DNA from: Paracoccus stylophorae
GTDB lineage: Bacteria > Pseudomonadota > Alphaproteobacteria > Rhodobacterales > Rhodobacteraceae
DNA length: 64,000 nucleotides
Assembly (NCBI RefSeq): GCF_028553765.1
Contig: NZ_CP067134.1
Location: 3,391,001 to 3,455,000 of the forward strand
Direction of reading: 5' to 3'
The notes beneath the pieces were generated by a model. The model was given only the letters and a program-made list of their open reading frames with translations, was not told the DNA's origin and made no database searches. Position 1 is the first letter of the stretch. Each line of letters begins with the position of its first letter. The position numbers were made by a program, and so were the translations under genes. Below, piece by piece: positions 34,470 through 42,928 of the stretch.

Positions 34470-35364
34470 CCGCCGCCCCGTCATTCGCCGGCCTATCACT
34501 CGCTGCCCCGTCATCCGCCGGCCCATAGATCGCCTCGTGCAGGTCGCGGGCCGCCTGCCCGGTGCGCGGGCCGAAGCCCAGCAGATACAGCCCGTCCATG
34601 CGGATCACCCGGCCGTCCCGCGCGGCGGGCGTCGGTTGCAGGGCGGGCATCGCCAGCAATTCGTCGTCCGGCGCGCCGTGACTGGCCGTCGCCTCGCCGC
34701 GATCCATCATCAGGATCGCCTCGGGCGCGGCGGCAAGGATCGCCTCGTCGGTGACGGGCTTGTAGCCGTCGAACGCGTCGATGGCGTTCGTCGCGCCGGC
34801 AAGGCGGATCATCGCATCGGCCTCGGTCCCGCGCCCCGACGCCATGATGCGCCCGCCCTGCACCGACAGGATGAACATGACGCGGGCGGGGGTCTGTCCC
34901 TGCGTCGCCTCGGCCGCCGCCGCAAGATCGGCGCGCAGGCTGGCCACCGGACCCGCCGCCGCCTGCGGCACGCCCAGCGCATCGGCCACCGCCTCGATCC
35001 GGGCGGCCAGCGCGTCGGCATCGGTGCCGCCGGGAATCGTCTCGAACGGGATGCCCGCGTCGCGCAAAATCTCGACGACCTCGGGCGGGCCGGCATCCTC
35101 TTCGGCAAGGATCAGGTCGGGCCGGGTCGACAGCACGCCTTCGGCCGACAGGGCGCGCATATAGCCGACATCGGGCAACTGCATCACCGAGGGCGGATGG
35201 CTGGACGTCGTGTCGCGCGCGATCAGCCGGTCCTGCTGGCCCAGCGCATGCACGATCTCGGTCACCGCGCCGCCGATGGACAGAACGCGGCTGGCATCGG
35301 GGTGCGGATCGGCCTGGGCGGCGGCCGCCGTCAACAGCAGCGCGGGCAGCAGATGCCGGATCAT
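34456..35364 (-). CDS. hmuT: haem ABC transporter substrate-binding protein
   Basis: Periplasmic haem-binding protein of 302 aa. A signal peptide ends around residue 18 (LLLTAAAAQA), then the class III binding-protein fold with RVLSIGGAVTEIVHALGQQ and TTSSHPPSVMQLPDVGYMRA, including the tyrosine expected as haem ligand. The C-terminus after IYG is extended by about 20 residues encoded by a tandem repeat (34471-34530), rich in Asp/Ala/Gly. ATGA overlap with hmuS. Confidence 0.92.
   Translation of the reverse strand: MIRHLLPALLLTAAAAQADPHPDASRVLSIGGAVTEIVHALGQQDRLIARDTTSSHPPSVMQLPDVGYMRALSAEGVLSTRPDLILAEEDAGPPEVVEILRDAGIPFETIPGGTDADALAARIEAVADALGVPQAAAGPVASLRADLAAAAEATQGQTPARVMFILSVQGGRIMASGRGTEADAMIRLAGATNAIDAFDGYKPVTDEAILAAAPEAILMMDRGEATASHGAPDDELLAMPALQPTPAARDGRVIRMDGLYLLGFGPRTGQAARDLHEAIYGPADDGAASDRPANDGAADGHG
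34471..34530. repeat. 30-base imperfect tandem repeat at hmuT/hmuU junction
   Basis: Two 30-base units (34471-34500 and 34501-34530) match at about 24 of 30 positions. In the hmuT frame they encode the related decapeptides IYGPADDGAA and SDRPANDGAA. In the hmuU frame they carry extra ATG codons ([20 protein letters not shown]). The unit is a multiple of three, so copy-number change keeps both frames. Confidence 0.75.
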
Positions 35365-36383
35365 GCGTCCCCCGCATCCGGCAGCGACCCGACCAGATCG
35401 GCCCAGGCATCGGCATCGCCGCCCTTTTCGGGACGCATGCCGAAACACTGGAAGATCAGTTCGCCATCGGCATCGAACGCCTCGACCGACAGGGCCGCGC
35501 CGCGGCGCGTGGGCTTGTCCACGGCCCAGATCTCGGACAGGTGGTCGCTGCGCAGATGCAGGTTGAACCGCTCGTCCAGCACGTTGAGCCACGGACCCAT
35601 CGGCCGCAGGTTTGCAAGCCGCCCGGAATGGATCTCGATGCAGCCCCGATTGCCGACAAACAGCATCACCTGCATCTCGCGGTCGCGCACCGTCTGGAAC
35701 ATGGTCGGCACCGAGGACACCGCCAGTTGCCGCACGAAGGGCGCGCCCGCCGCGCGATAGGCGCCCAGCCGGTTCATCTTCAGCCGCCGGACCAGCGTGT
35801 TGAACTGGTGGGTGTCGGTCATGCGCCCCCATTCCTCGCGCAGCGTGTCCACCCGATCCTCGGCGATCCGTGCGCCTTCGGGCGCGGGGCGCGGGGCATA
35901 GTCGGACAGGCTTTCCTGATCGGGCAGCGCCAGATCGGCGGTCAGCGCGGCGAACGCCGCAAGGTTAGATCCCTCGCGCAGATGCACCTTGTGCACGGCG
36001 ACGCCCGAGGCGTCGAACACCTGGATCGACCGGCGGCCGTCAATGTCCACGGCAAAGCCGTGCACCCAGTGGCGCGGGAACATCCGCATGTCGATCTCCG
36101 GGTCCAGCGTCATCGCCGCATGGGTGCCGTCGTGAAATTCGCTATAGCGGCCGATCTTTTCGATTACGCAGGACCTGTTGCGGGTCAGGGCCATGACCTC
36201 GCCCAGCGTCTCGATGGCGGGAAACAGCCGCGACAGGGTGGCGTCGATCCTTGTGGCACCGTGGCCAAGCTCGGCCTCGATCAGCGCCGCTTCGGGCAGG
36301 CCCAGTTGGTCGGCAAGTTCGACGGGGCGGACGGTCGCGCCACGTTTCAGCTCGCGCAGCCGGGCCGGGGTCAGGTCGTTCAT
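35361..36383 (-). CDS. hmuS: haem-handling protein HmuS (ChuX/HutX-HemS family)
   Basis: Cytoplasmic haem-binding/degrading factor of 340 aa, built of two homologous halves. The first half has GRYSEFHDGTHAAM and MRMFPRHWVHGFAVD; the second has VMLFVGNRGCIEIHSGR and WLNVLDERFNLHLR, including the conserved His and Arg of HemS-type proteins. ATG 36383 has AGAGG seven bases upstream; an earlier in-frame start at 36413 is unsupported. First gene of hmuSTUV, divergent from hmuR. Confidence 0.92.
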   Translation of the reverse strand: MNDLTPARLRELKRGATVRPVELADQLGLPEAALIEAELGHGATRIDATLSRLFPAIETLGEVMALTRNRSCVIEKIGRYSEFHDGTHAAMTLDPEIDMRMFPRHWVHGFAVDIDGRRSIQVFDASGVAVHKVHLREGSNLAAFAALTADLALPDQESLSDYAPRPAPEGARIAEDRVDTLREEWGRMTDTHQFNTLVRRLKMNRLGAYRAAGAPFVRQLAVSSVPTMFQTVRDREMQVMLFVGNRGCIEIHSGRLANLRPMGPWLNVLDERFNLHLRSDHLSEIWAVDKPTRRGAALSVEAFDADGELIFQCFGMRPEKGGDADAWADLVGSLPDAGDA

Positions 36384-36437
36384 GATAAGCCTCTGTTCAG
36401 CGGGGATTGGCATCTGGCGAGAGGCTGGACGCGATAC

Positions 36438-36454
36438 TTGACGAAAATACTCAA
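36438..36454. promoter_or_regulatory. iron-responsive operator-like site between hmuS and hmuR
   Basis: TTGA-N9-TCAA (TGA at 36439-36441, TCA at 36451-36453) in an AT-rich patch of the 145-base divergent region. TGA-N9-TCA is the pattern described for RirA operators in rhizobia; Rhodobacterales use a related iron box read by an IscR-type protein. The left half can serve as a -35 (TTGACG) toward hmuR. Iron repression is inferred. Confidence 0.55.
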
Positions 36455-36528
36455 TTCACTTAGCGACCGCAAGACGCCAGCACGGGCCAGCCAGAAAATC
36501 AGGACCACACACTGAATGGGGACGCACC

Positions 36529-38544
36529 GTGCGAACGAAATTGACATTGATTGGATTGATGCTGGGCGGCACCACGCTGCCGGCCTTGGCGCAGGAGACG
36601 GCGATCCAGCTGGACCCGATCGTCCTGCGCGCCGGGGTCGAGAAGGTGGCATCGCAAGTGCCGCAATCGATCAGCGTGGTCGATTCCGAGGAGCTGGAGA
36701 CGCTGCAACCCGGCACCATCGGCGAGGCGTTGCAGACCGTGCCGGGCGTCGCCGGCGTCGGATCGTCCAGCTTTTTCGGCCAGGGCTTCAACATCCGCGG
36801 ATTCGGATCGTCGGGCACGGCCGCCTCGGAATCGGGGGTGGTGCAGCTGATCGACGGCGAAGAGAAATATTATGAAAGCTATCGCCAGGGATCGCTGTTC
36901 GTCGAACCCGAATTCCTGAAGCGGGTCGAGGTGTTGCGCGGACCCAGCGCCGCGACGCTTTACGGATCGGGCGCGCTTGGCGGCGTGATCGCGATGGAAA
37001 CCATCGACGCCGGCGATCTGATCGCGCCGGGCCGGACCAGCGGCGGCCGGGTCAAGCTGGGCTATGCCTCGAACCCGGACACGGCGGTGGCCAGCGTCAT
37101 GTGGGGCTGGCAGCCCGCCGACGATCTGGACCTGCTGGCGGCCTTCGCCTATCGCAGCCTGGGCGAGACGACGGACAGCGACGACAACGTAATCGTGCGG
37201 TCGAACGCGGACACGCCGAACCTGTTGCTGAAGGCGCGCAAAAGCTTTGGCGATCAGTATGTCGAACTGTCCTATCAGCATCTGGAAGCCCAGGGCGACG
37301 AACAGGATTTCAACCAGCTTGAAGGTGCGCAGGTCGGACTGTTTCCGGGCTTTCCAGGCTGGGGCGTCGGCGACATCCTGACCCGCGATCAGGTCGCACG
37401 CGCCGAATGGGGCTGGAACCCGGCCGATAACCGCTATGTCGATGCGACGGTCAGCCTGTCATTCACCAACACGCTGAAGGATGTGCGTCAGGGCGACGAC
37501 CCGGCCGAACCGATCCTGCCCACCTTGCTGGGCCGGCGCGATTACGAATTGTGGCGCCTGAAGGCGCAGAACACCGCCGATCTGTCGGGCGCGGGCTACA
37601 GCCATTACCTGACCGTCGGGGCCGAGACGTTCCGGCAGGACCGCAGCAGCACCACCCCGTCCTCGTCCCACCCCGAGGCGCTGACCCGGTCGGGCGCCGT
37701 CTTTGCCTGGTCGGAGCTGGAATGGGACCGCTGGACGGTCAATTCGGGCCTGCGCTACGAACGCCAGCGGACCGAGCCGGGCGGCAGCGTCGCCATCTCG
37801 GACCAGCGCGTCGATGCGGAATCGGTCGAGCCGCAGATCGGGGCGCTGTATCGCCTGACCGACAGCTGGTCGGCCTTCGGGTCGGTGGCCTTCGTCAACC
37901 GGATGCCTACGGTGGACGAGCTTTACGACGGGTTTGGCGGCGGCGCGGCCTCGACCGGGCTTGAGGACGAACAGGGCAAGAATATCGAGATCGGGCTGTC
38001 CTACAGCGCGCAGGGCGTGCTGCGCGACGACGACCAGGTCGCGATGAAGCTGACGCTGTTCCGCAACCATATCGACGACATGATCGTGCGCACCAACCGT
38101 CCTGCGCCCAGCCCCAGCTATACCAATATCGAACGCGCCTATCTGCGCGGGGGCGAGTTGGAGGCCAGCTATCTGACCGGCGACTGGCAATTCGGCGCGG
38201 CGGTATCGGTGGTAGACGGAGAGGATCAGGACGGCGCGATCCTGGACACGCTGCCCAACGACCGCGTCGTCCTGTCGGCGGCATGGCAGGCGACGCCGTC
38301 ATGGAAGCTGGGCGTTCGCAGCATCCTGGCCGCCGGCCGCGACAAGCCCGACGGCGATCGCCGCGCGGGCTTTGGCGTCCATGACGTCTTTGCCAGCTGG
38401 ACGCCGCAACAGGGCGCGCTGGAGGGAATCGAGGTCCAGCTGGGCGTCGATAACGTCACCAATCGCGACTATGTGCCGGCCACCTACCTGGCCGGCCCCG
38501 CGCCCGGCCGCAACGTCAAGCTGTCGCTGTCGCGGCGCTTCTGA
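36529..38544 (+). CDS. hmuR: TonB-dependent haem receptor
   Basis: Outer-membrane receptor of 671 aa. The signal peptide ends at ALAQE (residue ~22). A TonB-box-like IQLDPIVLRAG follows, then the plug domain (GIGEALQTVPGVAGVG-like stretch, FNIRGFGSSG, VEVLRGPSAATLYGSGALGG) and a 22-strand barrel ending in the typical aromatic LSLSRRF. The barrel has FVNRMPTVDELYDGF where haem receptors carry their FRAP-type region. Start is GTG 36529 with GGGGA seven bases upstream; the nearby ATG 36516 is out of frame. Divergent from hmuSTUV. Confidence 0.92.
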   Translation: MRTKLTLIGLMLGGTTLPALAQETAIQLDPIVLRAGVEKVASQVPQSISVVDSEELETLQPGTIGEALQTVPGVAGVGSSSFFGQGFNIRGFGSSGTAASESGVVQLIDGEEKYYESYRQGSLFVEPEFLKRVEVLRGPSAATLYGSGALGGVIAMETIDAGDLIAPGRTSGGRVKLGYASNPDTAVASVMWGWQPADDLDLLAAFAYRSLGETTDSDDNVIVRSNADTPNLLLKARKSFGDQYVELSYQHLEAQGDEQDFNQLEGAQVGLFPGFPGWGVGDILTRDQVARAEWGWNPADNRYVDATVSLSFTNTLKDVRQGDDPAEPILPTLLGRRDYELWRLKAQNTADLSGAGYSHYLTVGAETFRQDRSSTTPSSSHPEALTRSGAVFAWSELEWDRWTVNSGLRYERQRTEPGGSVAISDQRVDAESVEPQIGALYRLTDSWSAFGSVAFVNRMPTVDELYDGFGGGAASTGLEDEQGKNIEIGLSYSAQGVLRDDDQVAMKLTLFRNHIDDMIVRTNRPAPSPSYTNIERAYLRGGELEASYLTGDWQFGAAVSVVDGEDQDGAILDTLPNDRVVLSAAWQATPSWKLGVRSILAAGRDKPDGDRRAGFGVHDVFASWTPQQGALEGIEVQLGVDNVTNRDYVPATYLAGPAPGRNVKLSLSRRF

Positions 38545-38599
38545 CCCGGCAACGCCCGTCTGCCCGCTGCGGCAGGCGGGCAGCGCGTCCCCGCCGGGT
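38544..38599. terminator. nested bidirectional terminator between hmuR and ugd
   Basis: Convergent genes end into one structured segment. The outer arms ACCCGGC (38544-38550) and GCCGGGT (38593-38599) enclose the inner stem CTGCCCGC (38560-38567) / GCGGGCAG (38576-38583). Both stop codons touch the outer stem. No T-run; bidirectional, structure-based termination is likely. Confidence 0.6.
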
Positions 38600-39774
38600 C
38601 AGTCCTGACCGAACAGGTCGCGGGTATAGACCTTGTCCTGCACGCCCTGCAGATCCGGGCTGAGGCGGTTGGCGATGATCACGTCGGCTTGCGAGCGGAA
38701 CGCATCCAGATCGCGCAGCACCGGCGACTGATAGAAGCTGTCTTCCGCCATGGCGGGTTCATAGATGACGATGTCGATGCCCTTGGCCTTCAGCCGCTTC
38801 ATGATGCCCTGCACGGCGCTTTGGCGGAAATTGTCCGACCCGGCCTTCATCACCAGCCGATAGATCCCGACGGTGCGGGGCTGGCGCGCAAGGATGTCCT
38901 CGGCGATGACGTCCTTGCGGGTGCGGTTCGCATCGACGATGGCGGCGATCAGGTTCTGCGGCACGTTCCGGTAATTCGCCAGCAACTGCTTGCTGTCCTT
39001 GGGAAGGCAATAGCCGCCATAGCCGAAAGACGGGTTGTTGTAGTGGTTGCCCACCCGCGGGTCCAGACACACCCCCTCGATCACCTGCCGGCTGTCCAGG
39101 CCATGGCTCATCGCATAGCTGTCCAGCTCGTTGAAATAGGCGACGCGCATGGCCAGGAACGTGTTCGCGAACAGCTTGATCGCCTCGGCCTCGGTCGGCC
39201 CGGTCAACAGCACGGGCACGTCGCGATCCAGCGCCGCCGCCGCCAGAAGATCGGCGAATTCGCGCCCGCGCGGGCTGTTTTCGCCGACCACGATCCGCGA
39301 GGGATGCAGATTGTCGAAAAGCGCCCGCCCCTCGCGCAGGAATTCGGGGCTGAAGATGACCTGGTTCGTGCCCAGCCGCTGCGAGACATCCAGCGTGAAG
39401 CCCACCGGCACCGTCGATTTGACCACGATGACCGCATCCGGCGCGTGTTTCATCACATCCCCGATCACCGTCTCGACGCTGGACGTGTCGAAATAGTTGG
39501 TCGTCGGGTCGTAATTGGTGGGGGTGGCGACGATGACGAAATCCGCGCCGGCATACGCCTGGGCCGGATCGGTCGTCGCGGTCAGGTCCAGCGTCTCCTC
39601 GGCCAGATAACGGCTGAGTTCGGCATCCTGGATCGGGCACTGACGGGCGTTCAGCATCTCGATCCGCTTTGCGTCGATATCGACGGCCCGCACCCGATTG
39701 TGCCGGGCCAGCAGCACGGCATTGGAAAGCCCGACATAGCCGATCCCGGCCACGGCAATTTGTCTTGAATCCAT
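38599..39774 (-). CDS. ugd: UDP-glucose 6-dehydrogenase
   Basis: NAD-dependent enzyme of 391 aa, the short Ugd form. It oxidises UDP-glucose to UDP-glucuronate for acidic polysaccharides. Rossmann motif [17 protein letters not shown] at the N-terminus; [19 protein letters not shown] and [12 protein letters not shown] follow; the catalytic cysteine is in [18 protein letters not shown] 39774 is preferred over an upstream TTG at 39783 that overlaps the AGGA. It lies in the second polysaccharide region and may supply glucuronic acid for the glycosyltransferases at 42-49 kb. Confidence 0.93.
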   Translation of the reverse strand: MDSRQIAVAGIGYVGLSNAVLLARHNRVRAVDIDAKRIEMLNARQCPIQDAELSRYLAEETLDLTATTDPAQAYAGADFVIVATPTNYDPTTNYFDTSSVETVIGDVMKHAPDAVIVVKSTVPVGFTLDVSQRLGTNQVIFSPEFLREGRALFDNLHPSRIVVGENSPRGREFADLLAAAALDRDVPVLLTGPTEAEAIKLFANTFLAMRVAYFNELDSYAMSHGLDSRQVIEGVCLDPRVGNHYNNPSFGYGGYCLPKDSKQLLANYRNVPQNLIAAIVDANRTRKDVIAEDILARQPRTVGIYRLVMKAGSDNFRQSAVQGIMKRLKAKGIDIVIYEPAMAEDSFYQSPVLRDLDAFRSQADVIIANRLSPDLQGVQDKVYTRDLFGQD

Positions 39775-39904
39775 TTTCAGCAAGTCCTGTCTTCGCGACC
39801 GTCACGCCAGCCGCTGTCCAAGGTCAGTCGGAAAAGCACCGATGCGCCGCACGACGCGCCAAATGCAGTAAAAAAGGGGAAGGGATCGATCCGAGCGGTG
39901 ATCC

Positions 39905-42094
39905 TCAGCGACGGCGGCGCAGGACGCGCCCCACGACACGGACAGGAGCAGAGACGCGCCACGAGGTGCTGACCCGCACCTCCTCGATATAGGCCTCGCA
40001 CTCTTTCAGCCTTTGCGTGAGAACGGCGATTTCACCGAAACGCGCCTTCACCGCCGCCTGCAACTCGTCGCGCCGCTGAACCAGCCTGCCCTGTTCCGCC
40101 ACCAGCGCCGCAATCCGCGCATCGCGTTCGCCATTCGCTTGGCTGGCCTTTTCCAGAGCCGCCTGCTGCGCCGCGATCTTGCCCGCGTCCTCGGCAGCCC
40201 GCTTCTTGTCGCGTGCCTTCTGCTCGTCCAGCCGGCGCGTCAGATCGGCCAGTTCCTTTTCCTTCTCGGCCAACGCAGCATTCGCGGCCTTCTTCTGCCG
40301 AGCCGCTTCGCGGTCATGATCCTGAACCAGCCGATCCCTTTCGGCCGCCATAGCGGCGATGCGGTCGTCGCGCTCCTTCACCGCGCTGGTGAGGTCGGCC
40401 AGTTCTTCCTGTTTCTTCGCCAGCGCGGCATCTGCCGACTGTTTCCGATCCGCAAATTCGCGCTCCTGATCCTCCAGCCGGCGCGTCAGCGCCGCGATCT
40501 CGGTAAAGCGGATGTCCATGTCCGCCTGCAACCTGTCCCGCTCTTGCACCAGCCGGTCGCTTTCCGTCGCGAGCGAGGCGATGCGAGCGTCGCGCGTGCC
40601 CATAGCCTCACTGATCTCGGCCAGTCGCGCCTCTTGGGCCGCGATCCTGTCCGCGTCCTCGGCAGCCCGCTTGTCCTCGCGCGCCTGCTGGTCGTCCAGC
40701 TTGCGGGCCAGATCGGCCAGGTCCTTTTCCTTCTCGGCCAGCGCAGCATCTGCCGCCTGCTTCTGCCTTGCCGCTTCGTCGTCGCGATCCTGAAGCTTGC
40801 GCGCAAGATCGGCGTTTTCCTCGCCGCGCGACGTCAGGTTCGCCTGCAGGCTGTCACGCTCTTGCACCAGCGCGCCGTTTTCACTGGCCAGGGCGGCAAG
40901 GCGGGTGTCGCGATCTGCAAGTGCCTGACGGATTTCGTTCAGGCGCGCCTCAAGCTCGGCGGTGCGGCTGGCATCCTCGGCGCGGCGGCGGTCGTCTTCG
41001 GCCTTCTGTTCCGTCGCGGCGTGGGTCAGCTGGTCGGTCTTTTCCGTCTGGCGGGCCAGCGCGGCTTCCGCCGCCTCTTTCGCGGCGCGAGCCTGTTGCA
41101 GGTCGCACTCAAGCGATGCGATCCGCTCCTCATGCTCGGCCCGCTGCGCGTGCTCCTGCTGGGCCAGGGCGGTTTCAAGCCGCTCTTGTTCGTCGTGCAA
41201 CCGCGCCTGAAGCGTCGCGACCATCTTGTGGCGCGTGTCGTACGCGGCCTCCAACTCGGCCAGGCGTTTTTGCAGCGTCTCGACCTCGGCCTCGGCCTTG
41301 CGGGTTGCGGCCGTGGCGGTTTTGCTGCGCTGCGATGCGTCCCGCGCGGTCAGTTCCTTGCCGTAATAGGCACCCAGACGGCGGAACATGTTCTGCACGT
41401 TGCGATACCCGGGCGACCGGCGCGAGGCGCGGGCCAGATGCTGCAACCTGTCATTGACCTTGTCGCCGACCAGCAGCATCAGCAACCCGCCGCCGTGGTC
41501 GAATTCGAAATGCGGATGCGCCTGCCGCAGCGCCGCCAGACGCTTGCGGGTGTCCTTCTTGCCCGAACCCTGGCGGACGTCGCGCAAAAGTATCACGCCC
41601 TGTTCGGACAGGCGCGACATCCATTTACGCTCGACCGTGTCCAGAACCTCTTCGCTCAGCGCCTCGCCCACGTTCAGCAGATCGACCGAAGCCTCGCTGA
41701 ACTGCTCGGCCGCGCCCGACAGCGTGTCGTTGTGCAGAAACGAGATTTCCTCGTAATTCTCGAACCCGTAATCGGTCAAAGCCTCCGGGACGCCGTCGCC
41801 GTCCTTGTCACCGGACCATTGGCCGAAACCGTGGCAGGCCGTGTCCAGCCCCAGCTTGTCGGCGGTCTGGCAGGTGGCGAAATGGGCCACGCCGCTGTCG
41901 ACACCGGTGGTGACGGCAAGCTGGGGCTGCAATTCCGACATCAACCAGAAGAGGAAGGGCAGATGTTCGGCAAAGCCCGATTGCTGCAAGAACCGCACTT
42001 TCCAGAAAAGTTCGCGGTTGGGCAGCGACAGGGCGTTTTCGCCCGTGACATTGGAAGAATTTTCCGTTTGACCGATGGCGCGGGAAAAGGTCAT
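39905..42094 (-). CDS. SAM-methyltransferase-like domain fused to long coiled coil
   Basis: Protein of 729 aa. Residues ~25-210 resemble the methyltransferase family of polysaccharide loci (FLFWLMSELQPQLAVTTG, then VDLLNVGEALSEEVLDTVE and GVILLRDVRQG), but the SAM loop TTGVDSGVAHF departs from E-x-G-x-x-x-G. Residues ~250-700 are an almost continuous Glu/Ala/Arg/Lys coiled coil with internal repeats. The tail VSTSWRVSAPVRVVGRVLRR carries the TSWR-x(3)-P-x-R motif common at the end of such proteins. The probable role is glycan methylation or chain-length control at the membrane. ATG 42094 is chosen by homology of the N-terminus; upstream starts exist. Confidence 0.75.
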   Translation of the reverse strand: MTFSRAIGQTENSSNVTGENALSLPNRELFWKVRFLQQSGFAEHLPFLFWLMSELQPQLAVTTGVDSGVAHFATCQTADKLGLDTACHGFGQWSGDKDGDGVPEALTDYGFENYEEISFLHNDTLSGAAEQFSEASVDLLNVGEALSEEVLDTVERKWMSRLSEQGVILLRDVRQGSGKKDTRKRLAALRQAHPHFEFDHGGGLLMLLVGDKVNDRLQHLARASRRSPGYRNVQNMFRRLGAYYGKELTARDASQRSKTATAATRKAEAEVETLQKRLAELEAAYDTRHKMVATLQARLHDEQERLETALAQQEHAQRAEHEERIASLECDLQQARAAKEAAEAALARQTEKTDQLTHAATEQKAEDDRRRAEDASRTAELEARLNEIRQALADRDTRLAALASENGALVQERDSLQANLTSRGEENADLARKLQDRDDEAARQKQAADAALAEKEKDLADLARKLDDQQAREDKRAAEDADRIAAQEARLAEISEAMGTRDARIASLATESDRLVQERDRLQADMDIRFTEIAALTRRLEDQEREFADRKQSADAALAKKQEELADLTSAVKERDDRIAAMAAERDRLVQDHDREAARQKKAANAALAEKEKELADLTRRLDEQKARDKKRAAEDAGKIAAQQAALEKASQANGERDARIAALVAEQGRLVQRRDELQAAVKARFGEIAVLTQRLKECEAYIEEVRVSTSWRVSAPVRVVGRVLRRRR
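40189..40783. repeat. intragenic direct repeats in the coiled-coil gene
   Basis: Two copies of about 127 bases (40189-40315 and 40657-40783) lie 468 bases apart, a whole number of codons. They encode the related segments around KRAAEDAGKIAAQ and KRAAEDADRIAAQ with adjoining EKEKELADL / EKEKDLADL. A third, partial copy lies near 40400-40480. Recombination would change coil length in frame. Confidence 0.7.
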
Positions 42095-42385
42095 GGCTCT
42101 GAAATCCTGATCGGCTGGTCGTGACGGACGCGAACGCATCTGGCGAACGGACCTTGATCGCGACAGCTTGTATCCGGCGATGAAACGGCATTGCAAACCA
42201 AATCTCAACGTCTAGTTGCGTTTCTGCGACACCGCCTGCGGTTGAGGCGGCGCCGCCGATTCCGGTCGTGCTATGACACAATCCGCTGCAAGCGCAAGAC
42301 TGGACACCGCGTCACGCCTCGGCGATACAGCGACGCGAATGGGCAAGGGATGACCGTGACGCAGGAACGGAGCGAAGGGTCCGAC
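42095..42385. other. divergent intergenic region between the coiled-coil gene and the GT operon
   Basis: About 290 bases, somewhat less GC-rich than the surrounding genes. It must contain promoters for both directions. An open frame from 42191 continues into the next gene but has Arg-rich, non-protein-like sequence; an ATG at 42350 is possible but has a poorly placed ribosome site. No clear repeat or operator seen. Confidence 0.4.
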
Positions 42386-42928
42386 ATGGCCAACAACCTC
42401 TTTCTGGGGCCGGACGCGCAGGGGCGGTTTCTTCTGACGCGCCTGAAGGCGTTCGAGGGGCGGGGCGCGATCCAAAGCGGCAGCACGCCGGTCATCGAGG
42501 GTGTCCATTTCTCGGTCGATCCCCAGGCCGAGGTGGCGGGCAGGTTCGACAGCCGGCCGGGTTGCATCATCTCGTTCAGCATCAAGCCGCGCCGCGCGAC
42601 CGAACCGCGCTGGCAGGCGCTGCATCTGGCGTTGGGGCCGCTGGACCTGTCAGGGGCCGGTGTGGTCGGCGTGGTCGTCCGCAGCCGCGCAAAGCAGGCC
42701 GTGACCACCCGCATCTGTCTGCGGTCGGGCCGGTCGGACAGTTTCGTCGATCATTTCCTGGGCAAGACGCTTGTGTCCCATGCGCAGGACAGCACCCATC
42801 TTGACGCCATCGACCTGACCACCGCCATGGATCTGCCCCGCCGCGCGGACTGGCGCGATCTGATCCTGTTCCTGCGCACCTCTGCGGTCGAGCTTGAGGT
42901 GCTGGACCTGCGCTTTTTCGTCGTATGA
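42386..42928 (+). CDS. hypothetical protein heading a glycosyltransferase operon
   Basis: Protein of 180 aa that I do not recognise. It has no signal peptide and no membrane helix. The sequence alternates beta-type segments (FLLTRLKAF, GCIISFSIKPRR, GVVGVVVRSRAK, LELEVLDLRFFVV-like end), suggesting a beta-sandwich, perhaps a carbohydrate-binding module. The ATG at 42386 has AAGGG six bases upstream; ATG 42350 is an alternative. It overlaps the next GT2 start by ATGA, so it is made together with that enzyme. Confidence 0.72.
   Translation: MANNLFLGPDAQGRFLLTRLKAFEGRGAIQSGSTPVIEGVHFSVDPQAEVAGRFDSRPGCIISFSIKPRRATEPRWQALHLALGPLDLSGAGVVGVVVRSRAKQAVTTRICLRSGRSDSFVDHFLGKTLVSHAQDSTHLDAIDLTTAMDLPRRADWRDLILFLRTSAVELEVLDLRFFVV

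Noticed and set aside
39775..39904. Possible T-run terminator (CCCCTTTTTT in minus-strand sense) after the coiled-coil gene
   Set aside because: The T-run is real, but no convincing stem precedes it; only 5-base GGATC/GATCC arms could be found.
40013..42124. 703-codon plus-strand open frame opposite the coiled-coil gene
   Set aside because: It mirrors the internal repeats of the coiled coil (Leu/Phe-rich antisense of Glu/Lys codons) and has no recognisable domain.
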